Positions 23,720 to 34,609 of a DNA stretch of 64,000 nt are shown piece after piece. Each line of letters starts with the position of its first letter. Position 1 is the first letter of the stretch. The DNA is taken from assembly GCA_029747015.1 (NCBI GenBank), contig JAKOGI010001976.1, forward strand, positions 62,001 to 126,000, in the 5' to 3' direction. The notes under the pieces are model-generated. The model was not told the origin of the DNA. It saw only the letters and a list, made by a program, of their open reading frames with translations, and did no database searches. Source of the DNA: Carnegiea gigantea (taxonomy: Eukaryota; Streptophyta; Magnoliopsida; Caryophyllales; Cactaceae). The translations under genes and the position numbers were made by a program.

Positions 23720-24149
23720 TTATTATTATTATTATTATTATTTTTTTTATTAGTTTGCTTATTTTAGTCAAATTCATGTTAGATAATCAGTGAATTTACT
23801 AATTTACTATCATGGATTAAGGAATAAGAGTTCTTGAGTGGGAATTTAGGATAATTTGGCTGGTAATTGCTGGTTGCAGAATATTGATTAATTAATTAAT
23901 TTTAAATTCTTATGCTCTTGATTAATGAAAAAAATTCATTTGCTTTATTTGTTGATGTTGGCACTAAGAATTAGGAACCTAAGAAAAAATTAAATTGATT
24001 TTAGTTTACTTTACTTCTAAAATATGAGTTCTCGAGTACAACCTTTTGAAATGTATTAATTACGTGCTCTTATTTTCAAAGCTAGCTTTAAATTTTACGT
24101 TATATATATGTTCTGACACCTCTTAAATTGAAACATGGCCACGCTACTG
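23415..24149. mobile_element. Non-autonomous hAT-like element (735 bp)
   Basis: The left end CAGTGGCGGAGCCATGTT (23415-23432) is nearly the inverse of the right end (24132-24149, reading CAGTAGCGTGGCCATGTT on the minus strand; 15 of 18 match). The flanking 8-mers ATAGTAAC (23407-23414) and ATAATAAT (24150-24157) agree at six of eight positions, fitting an 8-bp hAT target duplication. There is no transposase. A (TAC)n-(TAT)n tract lies at about 23676-23742. Confidence 0.65.
23676..23742. repeat. (TAC)n then (TAT)n microsatellite
   Basis: A compound trinucleotide repeat of about 65 bases. Its poly-Leu open frame is an artefact of the repeat. Confidence 0.9.
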
Positions 24150-24400
24150 ATAATAATAGCATAATTTCAATAGGAATTGATTTATAAGCTTCAACTCAAA
24201 ATCTTAACATAAATAGATTGAAAAGGAGAAGCCGGAGGAGGGGGGAGACAAAACAAACTCGCAAGTCCCAATGGTTTCTCCTGTGAGTCCGGCCTGCCTG
24301 TGAGAACAACTTCTCTTTAATTTTACTTTTATTTTTTGCAAAAATTTGAATAGCCCTAGAAACTAAGAATTGCACCCACGACATAGATTGGGGGTTGTTG

Positions 24401-24473
24401 ACTTTTTAGTATCCCGAGGTTGATAACATTAATTTTTCTGACTCTCACCTTTTAACGTTAATTTTAAATACCC
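24401..24473. repeat. Left terminal inverted repeat of the MULE
   Basis: It matches the reverse complement of 34536-34609 over its whole length with scattered substitutions and one indel. Landmarks are ACTTTTTAGTA, TTGATAACA, TAATTTTTCT and ACGTTAATTTT. Confidence 0.75.
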
Positions 24474-24659
24474 AGATCATTGTAAGTAGTAAATTTATAA
24501 ATACGAAATATTTCAAACTCCGGTGAAAGGATGATGTGTTAGTTATTTTGTGGTTAAAGTATTTTATAGAATGCATATATAACCATTCTTCTAATTTCTG
24601 TTGGTTGAGTAGGGTGAGTTTAATTGATTTAAGTAAGTCCATGAATATCTAAAAAACCT

Positions 24660-24698
24660 TAACCCAACCTACCCCACCCCACCCCACCCCACCCCACC
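24660..24698. repeat. (CCCCA)n tract
   Basis: A short pentamer microsatellite just upstream of the GRF gene start, in its presumed 5' leader. Confidence 0.85.
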
Positions 24699-24719
24699 TC
24701 CTTCCCTCCCAACGCCGGC

Positions 24720-25300
24720 ATGGCGGCTAGTGTTATACTCACCAAAGTGTGCGTTGAAGAGCTTGAATGCAAAAGGTGAGTATAATTAAAATTTTGTTAA
24801 ATATTGTTATGTACCAAATGTTTGAATGCCCTAATTTCGAAAATATGCTGCTGTTATGGAAACTAATGAATGCCTTGTAATGGCTACTATGCAGAGAAGG
24901 AACAATAGAACGGTCTGGTAGTTATTAGAGTGGAAGCACATTCCCTAGCTGTTGTGTCGAGCTTGAATTGAAGTATGCAATATCAAGATCGTCAAGGAAC
25001 CTAGGTCGCCCTTATTATGAGTGTGGGAATTGTGGGGAATTTCTTATGTGCGCTGGTACAAGGAAAAATCCCCTAAAAGAGAAAGAAGTAGGAGACTATA
25101 AGAGAGGCACAAAATTGCAAGGCAATAAAGAGGTTGTAGGAGAGGAAAAATATCACACTACATTTCTGATTTGGAATAAAATCAAGGAGTTTAGGATGGA
25201 AAATACAGTTGAGCAAGCCAGGATATATGAAGTTTTGAAGATAGTAATTGCTTTCAACATTGTAATTTGCAGCTTCCTATTGATAATGATGTTGAAGTAA
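24720..25300 (+). pseudogene. MULE-borne GRF-type zinc-finger protein with C-terminal membrane segment
   Basis: Exon 1 starts at ATG 24720 (MAASVILTKVCVEELECK) and ends at a good donor (AAAAG then GTGAGT, 24775/24776). The acceptor ATGCAG at 24894 joins in phase to the long open part. A single TAG near 24926-24928 interrupts before the zinc finger. The finger reads CCVELELKYAISRSSRNLGR, then PYYECGNCGEF, matching GRF fingers (TSxTxxNPGRxFYxCxxC). The C-terminus has a charged helical stretch and a hydrophobic segment (IVIAFNIVICSFLL) ending KLK-like at 25297. Plant GRF-finger proteins often have this layout. It may be a captured host gene or a second MULE gene. Confidence 0.6.
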
Positions 25301-26072
25301 AGGGTTGGGCTGTAGATTGAGTTTTTAGCTGGGCTAGTGCAATGTTCTAGCATTTAGTTTTAGCTTATGTGACTTAGTTTGCTTATGGTTTTCCCCAAGG
25401 GGTTCAATGGGGATTGCATATGATTTTGCTTTGTATGAATGACTATGTAAAGCATGTTGCTTTTACAATGGAAGAAATGAAGCTATCTTATCAGAAAAAA
25501 GGAAATGCTTTGTATATATTGATTGCTTTCAACGATTTTTGAACATTGTCATTGATAACCTGTGTACATCCTAAAAGATACATGTAACTCTCAAAAATGA
25601 AAATCCAGCAAGAGCCAAAAAATATTAAGCTGTATGAGTAATTTCAAGTGGCATTATACATAAAAGCATAAAAAGTCGTGCTACCCAAAAAGGCACACAA
25701 GTTGTCATATTGTTTGCAGAAAGATAGACAAAAAGAGAGTAAGGAACATTCAGTCCCCAAGCAGAGACTGAGATGAAGATGGCTGAGTTAAAGACGGCTG
25801 ACTTGAACATGGCTGACTTGAAGATGGCTAAGATATTGTGGTCACTAGAGGTTGTTTTCTTAGCCTCCCCCTGCATTTCTACCCTAAGCCATTAGAGAGA
25901 GCTGCTTTTTTTCTGGTCATAGTGGAAAGTTTGTTTCCTTATCCTATACAATTGGCTGAGTTGTGGTGGAGGCCATTGCAAGTGCTGCACCTTACTGTTT
26001 TGCTAATAGTAAGCTTCTTTCTTCCCTCTTTAGAACCCCTTACCTTGTCCTTTGCCATTGTCCCAGGTTTTT

Positions 26073-27557
26073 TGACAGAGATATCTCCACGCCCTTTAAT
26101 TTAGAGAATCAAATCAGTCAAAAAGTCAAGGTAATCTTATTTTGCTAGCCAAATTGTAAATAAATCATCCATATTTTGTTTAAAAAGCAAAACAGCAGGT
26201 CACGGGTTGAATCCAGCAGCACACCCGGTTTTTGAGGGCTTAATTACTTAGGCCTCTTTGAGGTTTAAGTCTAATATTTTGTATTGGGTTTGAAGTTCAA
26301 GAAGTTAGCTTTCCAACAAACAAGTTTCATCTTATTTGGACTTCATTTACCCATTCAAATCAGCCATTAAACCCAAGCTATCCAAATTGCCCAGTTGAAC
26401 CAGAATGTATCCGGGTTTGAGTATGTGATTTCTTAAGCTACATTTTGGTTTAAGTCTCAAATTTTTACATTTTTAAGGTTCCCCTAGATTTTAACGTTCA
26501 GGATCAAACAAGTCAGTAGCATTGAAGAAATCGCGTCATTTTGTTTAACCTGCTAATTTTGGTCCAAATCTGCACGGTAAAATATTTTAGTAGAAATCTC
26601 CTACTTAAACATTATTTAACCTTGATTTATTTGCAGGGGGGTTTGTACACACCCTAAGGAGTTCCCCATGGCCTAGAAATGAAATCATGCTCAGTTTTGA
26701 TTGGGTTAAAAGAAGGCACAAAACTGGGCTAAAAACTATTTTGGAGAACCCGGTTGTGTGCTGATTGTTTTTCCTTCCTTGGTGGGTTTCCTCAGCTCTC
26801 TTCTTACTTACTTGCTACCTTTACCAGTCAAGCAGCCTAGAACACAATGATTTGCTGCTAAAGAAGCTTTGAAACGTGTGAACCAATGAGAAAACAAAGG
26901 GGAAATCAACACCTTGCAATCTTATTGAATAGCCAAAAAGGGGATGCACTTTACGGCTGCTTTTCTCCACATTTTTGCTGTTAATGCTACTGTATTAGCT
27001 TAGTTAAGGATGTATCAAGTTAATTACATCATTTGTTTTGCTTTCCTTAAGATTCTGGTTGTAATTAGTATAGTTAAACAAGCATGTAACTTAGTTTAGA
27101 CTTAAGCGCAAGGATTAGCAAACTTAAGACGTTTCCTTCCTAGGGAGGAAGCCTCAATCAGGTTCCTTTGCTACTTGGTTGCTTGCTTGGCTCTATATTA
27201 ATGTTAGCCATGGGCATTGGTAACATATACCTGAATTTTAAATGAAAAACCAGAATTGAGAGCATTATGCTTTTATTCCCTTAAACACTTCACTTGCTTA
27301 TCCTTAATTAGGCCGATTAAAGTGGTGATCAAGTAAGTCTTAACTCTTAATTAGGTGGTGTTTCTGTATCGTAATTAAGGTTAAGGCCCCTAAACTCAAT
27401 CTTAGTGGTGTTTCTGTATCTAAGAGAGAGTTTAGTTCTATCCTATTCATTCATTCCAATCGTGAAATCACCTAAACTCACCTTTGAATTCAGCTTGCTT
27501 TGTTTAGCTATTGAATTCAGCCTTGAGTATTTGTGATTTACGCCCACAGATACATCA
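26073..27557 (+). repeat. 5' LTR of the gag-only element
   Basis: It starts TGACAGAGATATCTCC and ends CAGATACATCA. It carries two GTGGTGTTTCTGTATC motifs near 27354-27420, the same word (complemented) that recurs in the LTRs of the 4-11 kb array. Confidence 0.9.
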
Positions 27558-27561
27558 TATT

Positions 27562-27573
27562 TGGTATTAGAGC
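27562..27573 (+). other. Primer binding site of the gag-only element
   Basis: TGGTATTAGAGC is one change from the initiator tRNA-Met site. Confidence 0.85.
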
Positions 27574-27605
27574 AAATTTCATCTTGGCCTGAAACTGACC
27601 CTTAC

Positions 27606-29130
27606 ATGCCCCCAAGCCACCCAAACCCATTCCTTCAAACACATCCCACAAAATCAGCCCCATACACATTCGATTCCACAATGAGTTCTAGTGCGAGTTT
27701 GAGTTTGGAAGAGAGGTTTGAAGCACTTATGAGGCAGAATGAGATTTTAATGAAGACCCTTAGTGAAAAGGCTCAACATAAGCAAGAAACTAAGGCTCAA
27801 AATGAGTATCTTCGAAAACAGCTTGGTGCATTTTTGAAGCAAAAGCAACAAGCCAATGAAGAACCACTCCAATCTGATTCCAAAAGGCAAGAACAAGTGT
27901 CTAGTCATACTTTGGATTCATCTAGTGAGGATGAGCCCTTAAGGATGGCAAGACCAGAACTACGGATTCAAGCTAGTTCAAATGATTTCAAAGTGGAAGT
28001 TCTAGAATATGAAGGCAAGCTTGATCCTGAAGAGTTCTTAGATTGGTTACACACGGTTGAGAGAGTTTTTGAATACAAGGATATTTCTGAAGAAACGAAA
28101 GTGAAGCTGGCTACTTCAAGACTCCGTAAGTATGCTTCTCTTTGGTGGACTAATTTGTGTGCCAAAAGAGTTATATAAAGGAAGTCCAAAATCAAAACAT
28201 GGGAGAAGATGAAATCTAAGCGTAAGGCTCGGTTTCTTCCTCCTACCTATATTCAAGATTGTTACTCTCATCTCCACAACTTAAACCAAGGAAATCTGTA
28301 TGTAGAAGAATACACTAGCGAGTTTGAAAAGCTTGCAATCAAGTGTGACTCATACGAACCAGAAGAGCAAACAATCATTCGATACTTGGGAAGTCTTGAT
28401 CCTAGGTATGCTAATGTTGTTGATTTACAAGCTTACACTTATTTTGATGAAGTATGTGTGCTGGCTCACAAGGTTGAGCAGCAAAAGAAGAATAAATAGC
28501 CCATAAGCATGAGTTTTCAAAGCCCTCACCCTATGAACAAACCATGAACAAGGGGAGTTCATTTTCTACCCCTAAACCCACGACACTCATTCCTCCCATT
28601 CCACAAAAAAACCAAACTCCACAGCAAAGCCTACCCCCACATCCTACACCTAAACCCCTTCATAAGGGCATCCAAAGATGTTTTAAGGACCAAGGATTTG
28701 AGCACTTAGCATCAGATTGCGCAAATAGTAGGTATGTTACCGTAGCTGAATGGAAGGCAGTAGAGGAGGCCGCGTTAGAGGAAGTAAATGAGGAGAGAAT
28801 TGAAGGTGATTTTGAGGAAGCCCTAGAAGAGATAGTAGTGGAAGCAGATGAAGGTGATATGCTCACTTCGGATAACAACCATCCACCAAAAAGCCCTGAG
28901 CATCTCAACCTTTTTCTCACTTTTGGAGAACCATTACTAGAAGCTCCTAATTTTGAATTGAGAGCATTTGAGGAAATGGTTCAAAGCAAGTCCAAAGAGT
29001 CCCCTCCAAACAACATTCAAACCAGCAAGGGGAATGATTAGAAAAGAGTCTCTAAGGTCAAGGGAGACTTATTTGAATGGATGATCTTATTTCAGCCAGA
29101 ATTAAGCCAAAAAGAGAAGGTGATTACCTA
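27606..29130 (+). pseudogene. Gypsy-type Gag with degenerate zinc knuckle and conserved tail
   Basis: Likely starts are ATG 27606 or 27681 (MSSSASLSLEERFEALMRQ). A coiled-coil-like region and a charged linker come first. The Retrotrans_gag core is clear: YEGKLDPEEFLDWLHTVERV, KVKLATSRLRKYASLWW, ARFLPPTYIQDCYSHLHNL and VEEYTSEFEKLA. One TAA (28176-28178) interrupts in frame and a frameshift follows about 28499. The knuckle reads CFKDQGFEHLASDC, with Asp in place of the second Cys. The tail has VTVAEWKAVEEA and NHPPKSPEHLNLFLTF. After a stop at 29041 the same frame still reads KRVSKVKGDLFEW, conserved in the array copies. Gag would package the element's RNA. Confidence 0.85.
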
Positions 29131-29159
29131 AACTAATTTGAGGTCAAATCTTTTTCAAC

Positions 29160-29172
29160 AAGGGGAGGAGGA
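29160..29172 (+). other. Polypurine tract of the gag-only element
   Basis: AAGGGGAGGAGGA directly precedes the 3' LTR start at 29173, as needed for plus-strand DNA priming. Confidence 0.85.
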
Positions 29173-30673
29173 TGGAGATCTCTCCATGCCCTTTAATTTG
29201 GAGAATCAAATCAGTTAAAAAGTCATGGTAATCTTATTTTGCTAGCCAAAGTGCAAATAAATCATCCACATTTTGTTTAAAAAGCAAAATAGCAGGTCAC
29301 GGGTTGAATCCAGTAGCACACCTTGTCTTTGAGGGCTTAATTACTTACGCCTCTTTGTGGTTTAAGTCTAATATTTTGCATTGGCTTTGAAGTTTGAGAA
29401 GTTAGCTTTCCAAAAAAACAAGTTTCATCTCATTTGGACTTCATTTACTCATTCAAATCAGCCATTAAACCCAAGCTATCCAAACTTCCCAGTTGAACCA
29501 CAATGTACACGGTTTTGTGTATGTGATTTCTTAAGCTACATTTTGGTGTAAGTCTTGGATTTTTACATTTTTAGGTTCCCCTAGATGTTAACTTTCAGGA
29601 TCAAATAGGAAAAACCAATCATACTCAGTCAAAGTGAAGAAATCAGGTCATTTTGTTCAACCTGCCAGTTTTGGTCAAAATCTGCACCGTAAAATATTTT
29701 AGTAGAAATCTCGTACTTAAACATGATCTAACCTTAATTTATTTGCAGGGGGGTTTGTACACACGCTAAGGAGTCCCCCCATGGCCTAGAAACGAAATCA
29801 TGCTCAGTTTTGACTGGGTTAAAAGAAGGCACAAAACCAGGCTAGAAACTGTTTTGGAGAACCTAGTTGTATGCTGCTTGTTTTTCCCTCCTTTGTGGGT
29901 TTCCTCAGCTTTCTTCTTGCTTACTTGTTGCCTTTACCAATCAAATAGCCTGGGAACACAATGATTTGCTATTGATGAAGCTTTGAAACGTGTGAACCAA
30001 TGAGAAAACAAAGGGAAAATCAACACCTTGCAATCTGATTGGATAGCCAAAAAGGGGATGCACTTTATGGCTACTTTTCTCCACATTTTTGCTATTAATG
30101 CTGCTGTATTAGCTTAGTTAAGTATGTAGTAAGTTAATTACATCATTTGTTTTTCTTTCCTTAAGATTCTGGCTGTAATTAGTATAGTTAAACAAGCATG
30201 TAACTTAGTTTGGACTTAAGCGCAAGGATTAGCAAACTTAAGACGTTTCCTTCCTAGGGAGGAAACCTCAATCAGGTTCCTTTGTTGCTTAGTTGCTTGC
30301 TTGCTTGGTTCTATGTTAATGTTAGCCACGGCCATTTGTAACATATACCTGAGTTTGAATGAAAAACTAGAATTGAGAGCATTGTGCTTTCATTCCCTAA
30401 ACACTTCACTTGATTATCCTTAATTAGGCCGATTAAGGTGGTAATCAAGTAAGTCTTAATTCTTAATTAGGTGGTGCTTTTGTATCCTGATTAAGGTTAA
30501 GGGCCCTAAACTCAATTTTAGTGGTGTTTCTGTATCTAAGAGAGAGTTTATTTCTATCCTATTCGTTCATTCCAATCATGAAATCACCTAAACTCACCTT
30601 TGAATTTAGCTTGCTTTGTTTAGCTATTGAATTCAACCTTGAGTATTTGTGATTCTCCTCCACAGATACATCA
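29173..30673 (+). repeat. 3' LTR of the gag-only element
   Basis: It starts TGGAGATCTCTCC and ends CAGATACATCA. It aligns with 26073-27557 throughout with small indels and substitutions, so the insertion is not recent. Confidence 0.9.
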
Positions 30674-33600
30674 TTTTTTGACCACAAAAAGGGGGTCAAG
30701 CAAAGGCCACTTGAAGGTAGACCAGAATCTTTCATCTTGAATTGGGTGAATGACCCCACTATAGGTTGTTCCATACATCTCCATAGAGTAGTATAGACTG
30801 CACCAATCCTCCAATTTGTAATTAAACCGCAAGTGACATCTAACAGCATACTTATAAGGAATGCCCCTTATATCCCAAGTCCCAAAAAACACACTTCTTC
30901 AAATTCAAGTCGATCACATAATTTACTCCCTGATGATCTTGCACATCAAATTGCACGTGTCCATTATGGTATAGCTTCACAAGTCCAAGCTTTCTGTCTC
31001 ATCCTTTCGAGCTTTTGTTTTACTCTTGGTACAACCTTCCCTTCCCATCTCTTTGCTTCACCTTTCTTTTTAGTAATCCATGTCATGACTTGTTTCCTAA
31101 TGCCTTCAAGCAAATTAAGAATATGTTTCTCCCTTAGAGTGTTGATAACCTTGTTGAAGCTATCTACAAAGTTTGAAGAATTATCTGGAGATGCTATTGA
31201 TTTATCAAACAAATACCTAACCCAATGCTCTTAGGTTTCTTCATCAACCAAACATATGCTAATGGGCTGGCTTCCTTGAGCTGATGAAGTGCCTCCTCAT
31301 TGTCTTATATGTTGTAAGCTTTTGTAGCTTCCCAAAGGAGTATTTTTAGCTTAGGCCCTGGAAATTTCCTCTTTAGGTTTCTCTCAAGGTGGACAACGCA
31401 CACTCTCCTTGGATAGTCAGGCAAACACTCTTTTAAACCATGTATAACTCCTTGCCAAAAAAAGGCACTACAAAATTAACAAATGAAAGTAGTATAACTA
31501 TAAGAAATGCAGTAAAAAAGTCAGAGAGTTATTATCTTGCAATTGTCTGACAACACTGTCCAGTTACCATGGTGTTCTGCTCCCAGAATTTGCAGCAAGC
31601 AATAAAACAAATACACCTAACTATTATTGTTCTCATATTCAACGACAGCCCATACCAAAGGATATCAGTAATTCTCTGCATCCAACCCCATTGTTGTCCA
31701 AGGTACACCCTTGTTTGACCCCTTCAAATGACTTCCATAAACCCCAATGATAGATCTGCATCCCTTCAAGAATCCATCTATTTCCCCTTTCAAACTGATG
31801 AAACATCCTTTGAACCTTGGTTTGGGAGGCACACTATGACCATTTTTAGTTTGCTCATTAGCAGGTTGAGGATTATCCTAGTTAATGTAAGGATGACTTC
31901 CAAGATTGATCTTCTTCATCATCTCAATATAATGAGCTAACTTCAGATATGAAAAGTTCATCCCTCCCTTCAATTTGGAACATCATCATCCTTCTTGCTC
32001 TCTTAGCAACATGTTTCTTTAGTTGCACAGAATAATTCTTCAACATTATGTCTGCAATGTCCTTGGCATCCATATCACCTTTTATGCTAAACTTATCAAT
32101 CAATTTTTGGCAGTCCAAGGTGAGTTTGCTGTAGGATTGTTTAGTAGCCCAGGACAGTTCTCACGGTGGTTCTCTATCAAGGTCTTAATCTGAAAAGTCT
32201 TCCCATTAGGCAACCTTGATGCATATAGTCTCTATGGACACTTTGATTGTGCACACCTAACTATGTGCCTATACCCAAGATTTTTAATATGATTAGGTTG
32301 AATCCCTTTTGAACACAATAATCCCTAACCACTTTTGTATACTAACTTTTATTAGTGAACGTGTCCATCTCCTAATTTTAATCTTCCCATCAAGCTCAAT
32401 AATCCATAGTTACCCCTGATACATCTTGTCTTTAGGATCTATTGCCCCTACATCATCATCAGTGTCAATGTAGTGATAATATCAAATTTTACATACAACG
32501 TCTTCCTCTTCTAGTAAGGTTTCAGAGTTGCAAGGGTCATCTTCACCACCATATTTTTTAGAGTCAGTGCTACACCAATCACTCCATCCATCATCCTCAA
32601 CAACTTGCTTTCTCTTCCTCAATTTACCAGCCATTGTAGGAACATCTAAGTTCATTATAAAGGCAGAAGAACTAGGAGTAGGGTCAAAAAATACAAGTGT
32701 GGAGTTGGAAATCATTACTGAGGTGGGTCTATGATCAGAGGGAGTTGTTAATGTGGGGCAAAGGTCAGAACGAGTAGTGTGTGTGGGGGTAGGGTCAGAA
32801 TGAGTTGTTGGTGTAGGGCAAGGGTTGGAGTTCATTGCTGATGTGGTGGTTAAGTCTGAGATCATTGATGAGGTGGGGTCAAAGTTAAGAATCCATCCTA
32901 ATGCAAGGGTGGGCACAGAAGGAGTAGCTGATGTGGGGCTAGGGTTAGAGTTTGTTAAGGAAGTTGCTAAGATGGGATGTGAAATCAATAAAAATGCAGG
33001 GGTGCAGTCAGGAGGTATAACTACAACAGGGGTGTAGGCAACAACATAAGATGCAGGGTGGGGTCATTTAAAGCTAAAAAGGGCACATTCAAATCAAACT
33101 TTTAAAAACTTTGGAGAAGTGGGGTCTCTTGGACCACCAGAAACTAGTGTAAGGAGGGGTGGATTATGGGAATGTTTGGCTTCAGTGTCCTCTATTTGCA
33201 CTGTAGTTATTCCTCCTTACAATGGAGTTGACTACCTCCTAGGTGACTAAGTATGAACACCTCAATGTCGTCCATGATCACAACCTCATCACCCGCCTCC
33301 AAATTAGTCATGCCTTTAGCATTCTCATTGGGAAAGATTTCTATTACATCATCATTATCACCATCCAAATGTTCTTCACTAATTTGAGGATTACTTTGGG
33401 TTAGTTCCATCTCATTAGCTTGCTCTTTTTGTTGCTTCTCTAATGTATTGTACAAAGTTCACTAGGTTTCAGTGTCTCTTTCATTTTTAGTTTAATTACA
33501 TCTTCATCCTCCCATAATTCCAGAAATTCTAATAGAGAATTGTCATCATTAATGGACCAAACTGGCTTCTTTGTACCTGGTTTTGTGTAATAGAATGAAA

Positions 33601-34535
33601 AATATCATGGGGTTCAATTTTCTTCTCTAATCTCAATAACCACTTTGTCATGTTTAATAACTCAAGCCCTAGCATTTGATCAAAGTCAAGGTATCCCATT
33701 TCCAAGATCTCCCCTTTGTAAGTCACATGAAGCATCTTCAACCACATCTTGGTTGGTATACAAAATTGGAAAATAGAAACTCTTACGTCATATTATTCCC
33801 AATTTCTGCAATTAAACATAGAAAAATTACCTAAACATTTCCAAGTCAGATTCGGACCCTAATTTCAATTTCTTGAAATCTTCTATTTCAAATTTTATGT
33901 CCCACACAAATACTATAAATCTTCCTCACATAACGAAGCATTTTCAAAGATCAATATTACAACTTTCATGATCCTCTGTTTCTCAAGCAACTACGCACAG
34001 GGTCATTCTTTCCCAACCAACACCACAAAAAACACTAATTTTTGACATGAACCATTCACATCCACAATATGCTTACTAGTCAGTGCTACACTAATCACTA
34101 AGACAAACCATAATTCTCATCCTAGTCTACAACATCTACAAGGATTTAACAGGGAGCATATCTTTTCAAAACTTTCACTAACAATTTTTGACTTCAATAG
34201 CGGCAATATTCAGTCTTCTATCTTCAATTGTTTCTTATCTTTGTTTGAGTAGGAGTTGGCGTTTCAATCTTCATTGCTGGACTTCCACTCACACAGGCAT
34301 GGTCGAATAAAGGTTTCGATGTTGTTGGGTAGAAGATGAAGTATCGAGCTTCTCTCTCTCTCTTTTTCTCTCTCCCTTTCACTTTAAAAACAGTAAAAGT
34401 TTTCTGATTTGGGTTTGGGGCAAAAGTCACCAAAAATCATGTTGAAATGAAGTCAAATAAAACGGGCATTTTCGTCATTTATTTGCTCCCGCAATCGAGT
34501 CCCTAGAGTTTCCATAATTTAGTTTTAAAACTTCA

Positions 34536-34609
34536 GGGTATTTAAAAATTAACGTGAAAAGGCGAGGGTTAGAAAAATTAGTGTAATCAAGCTCGTAGTA
34601 CTAAAAAGT
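34536..34609. repeat. Right terminal inverted repeat of the MULE
   Basis: This is the inverted partner of 24401-24473. The outer bases up to about 34637 (TTCGCACTCAGTACC on the minus strand) may belong to the terminus but have no clear match on the left. Confidence 0.7.

Larger units (their letters stand above)
26073..30673 (+). mobile_element. Gag-only non-autonomous LTR retrotransposon (TR-GAG type), 4.6 kb
   Basis: Direct LTRs lie at 26073-27557 and 29173-30673 (1485 and 1501 bp). A primer site (TGGTATTAGAGC, 27562-27573) lies four bases inside the 5' LTR and a purine tract (29160-29172) directly before the 3' LTR. A 5-bp duplication TTTTT flanks it (26068-26072 and 30674-30678). The 1.6 kb internal region encodes only a Gag-like protein, with no protease, reverse transcriptase or integrase, so it fits terminal-repeat retrotransposons with a GAG domain. 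Movement would need a Gypsy helper. Its LTRs and Gag tail are homologous to the array at 4274-11110. Confidence 0.9.
25939..33747 (-). pseudogene. MuDR-type transposase, split by the inserted LTR element
   Basis: Reading on the minus strand: N-terminal part from 33747 (HVTYKGEILEMGYLDFDQML), an acidic region at 33455-33207, a Pro/Ser/Thr-rich low-complexity stretch at 32988-32560 then DDGWSDW, and the MULE block at about 32118-31924 (KKHVAKRARRMMMFQIEGRD). Next come FKGCFISLKGEIDGFLEGCR (about 31790), SFNKVINTLREKHILNLLEG (31165-31105) and a SWIM-like region (30892-30674: TWDIRGIPYKYAV, YSGVIHPIQDE). The frame crosses the LTR-element insertion (30673/26073) and continues with KPGTMAKDK, KEGRKKLTISKTVR and a CX2CX4HX4C knuckle (25989-25948) to TAA at 25941-25939. 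Internal stops show it is dead. Confidence 0.8.
24401..34609 (-). mobile_element. Mutator-like element (MULE), interrupted by a gag-only LTR element
   Basis: Inverted ends of about 73 bp lie at 24401-24473 and 34536-34609. Both read ACTTTTTAGTA..., share TAATTTTTCT and end in AATACCC. Between them is a minus-strand MuDR-type transposase pseudogene and a plus-strand GRF zinc-finger gene, in convergent order. The 4.6 kb element at 26073-30673 lies inside the transposase; without it and one 5-bp duplication the MULE is about 5.6 kb. I could not find the 9-bp target duplication, and the outermost TIR bases may extend to about 34637 on the right. Confidence 0.75.

Noticed and set aside
23585..23767. 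Open frame with a long poly-Leu stretch
   Set aside because: It is a translation of the trinucleotide microsatellite.
25625..25876. 83-codon minus-strand frame with AIFKSAMFKSAVFNSAIF-type repeats
   Set aside because: It reflects a short tandem repeat (GATGGCTGA type) downstream of the MULE stop codon.
30833..31234. 133-codon plus-strand frame
   Set aside because: It is antisense to the clear MuDR transposase frame.
32528..33037. Plus-strand frames at 32528-32734 and 32825-33037
   Set aside because: They are antisense shadows of the Pro/Ser/Thr-rich region of the MULE transposase.
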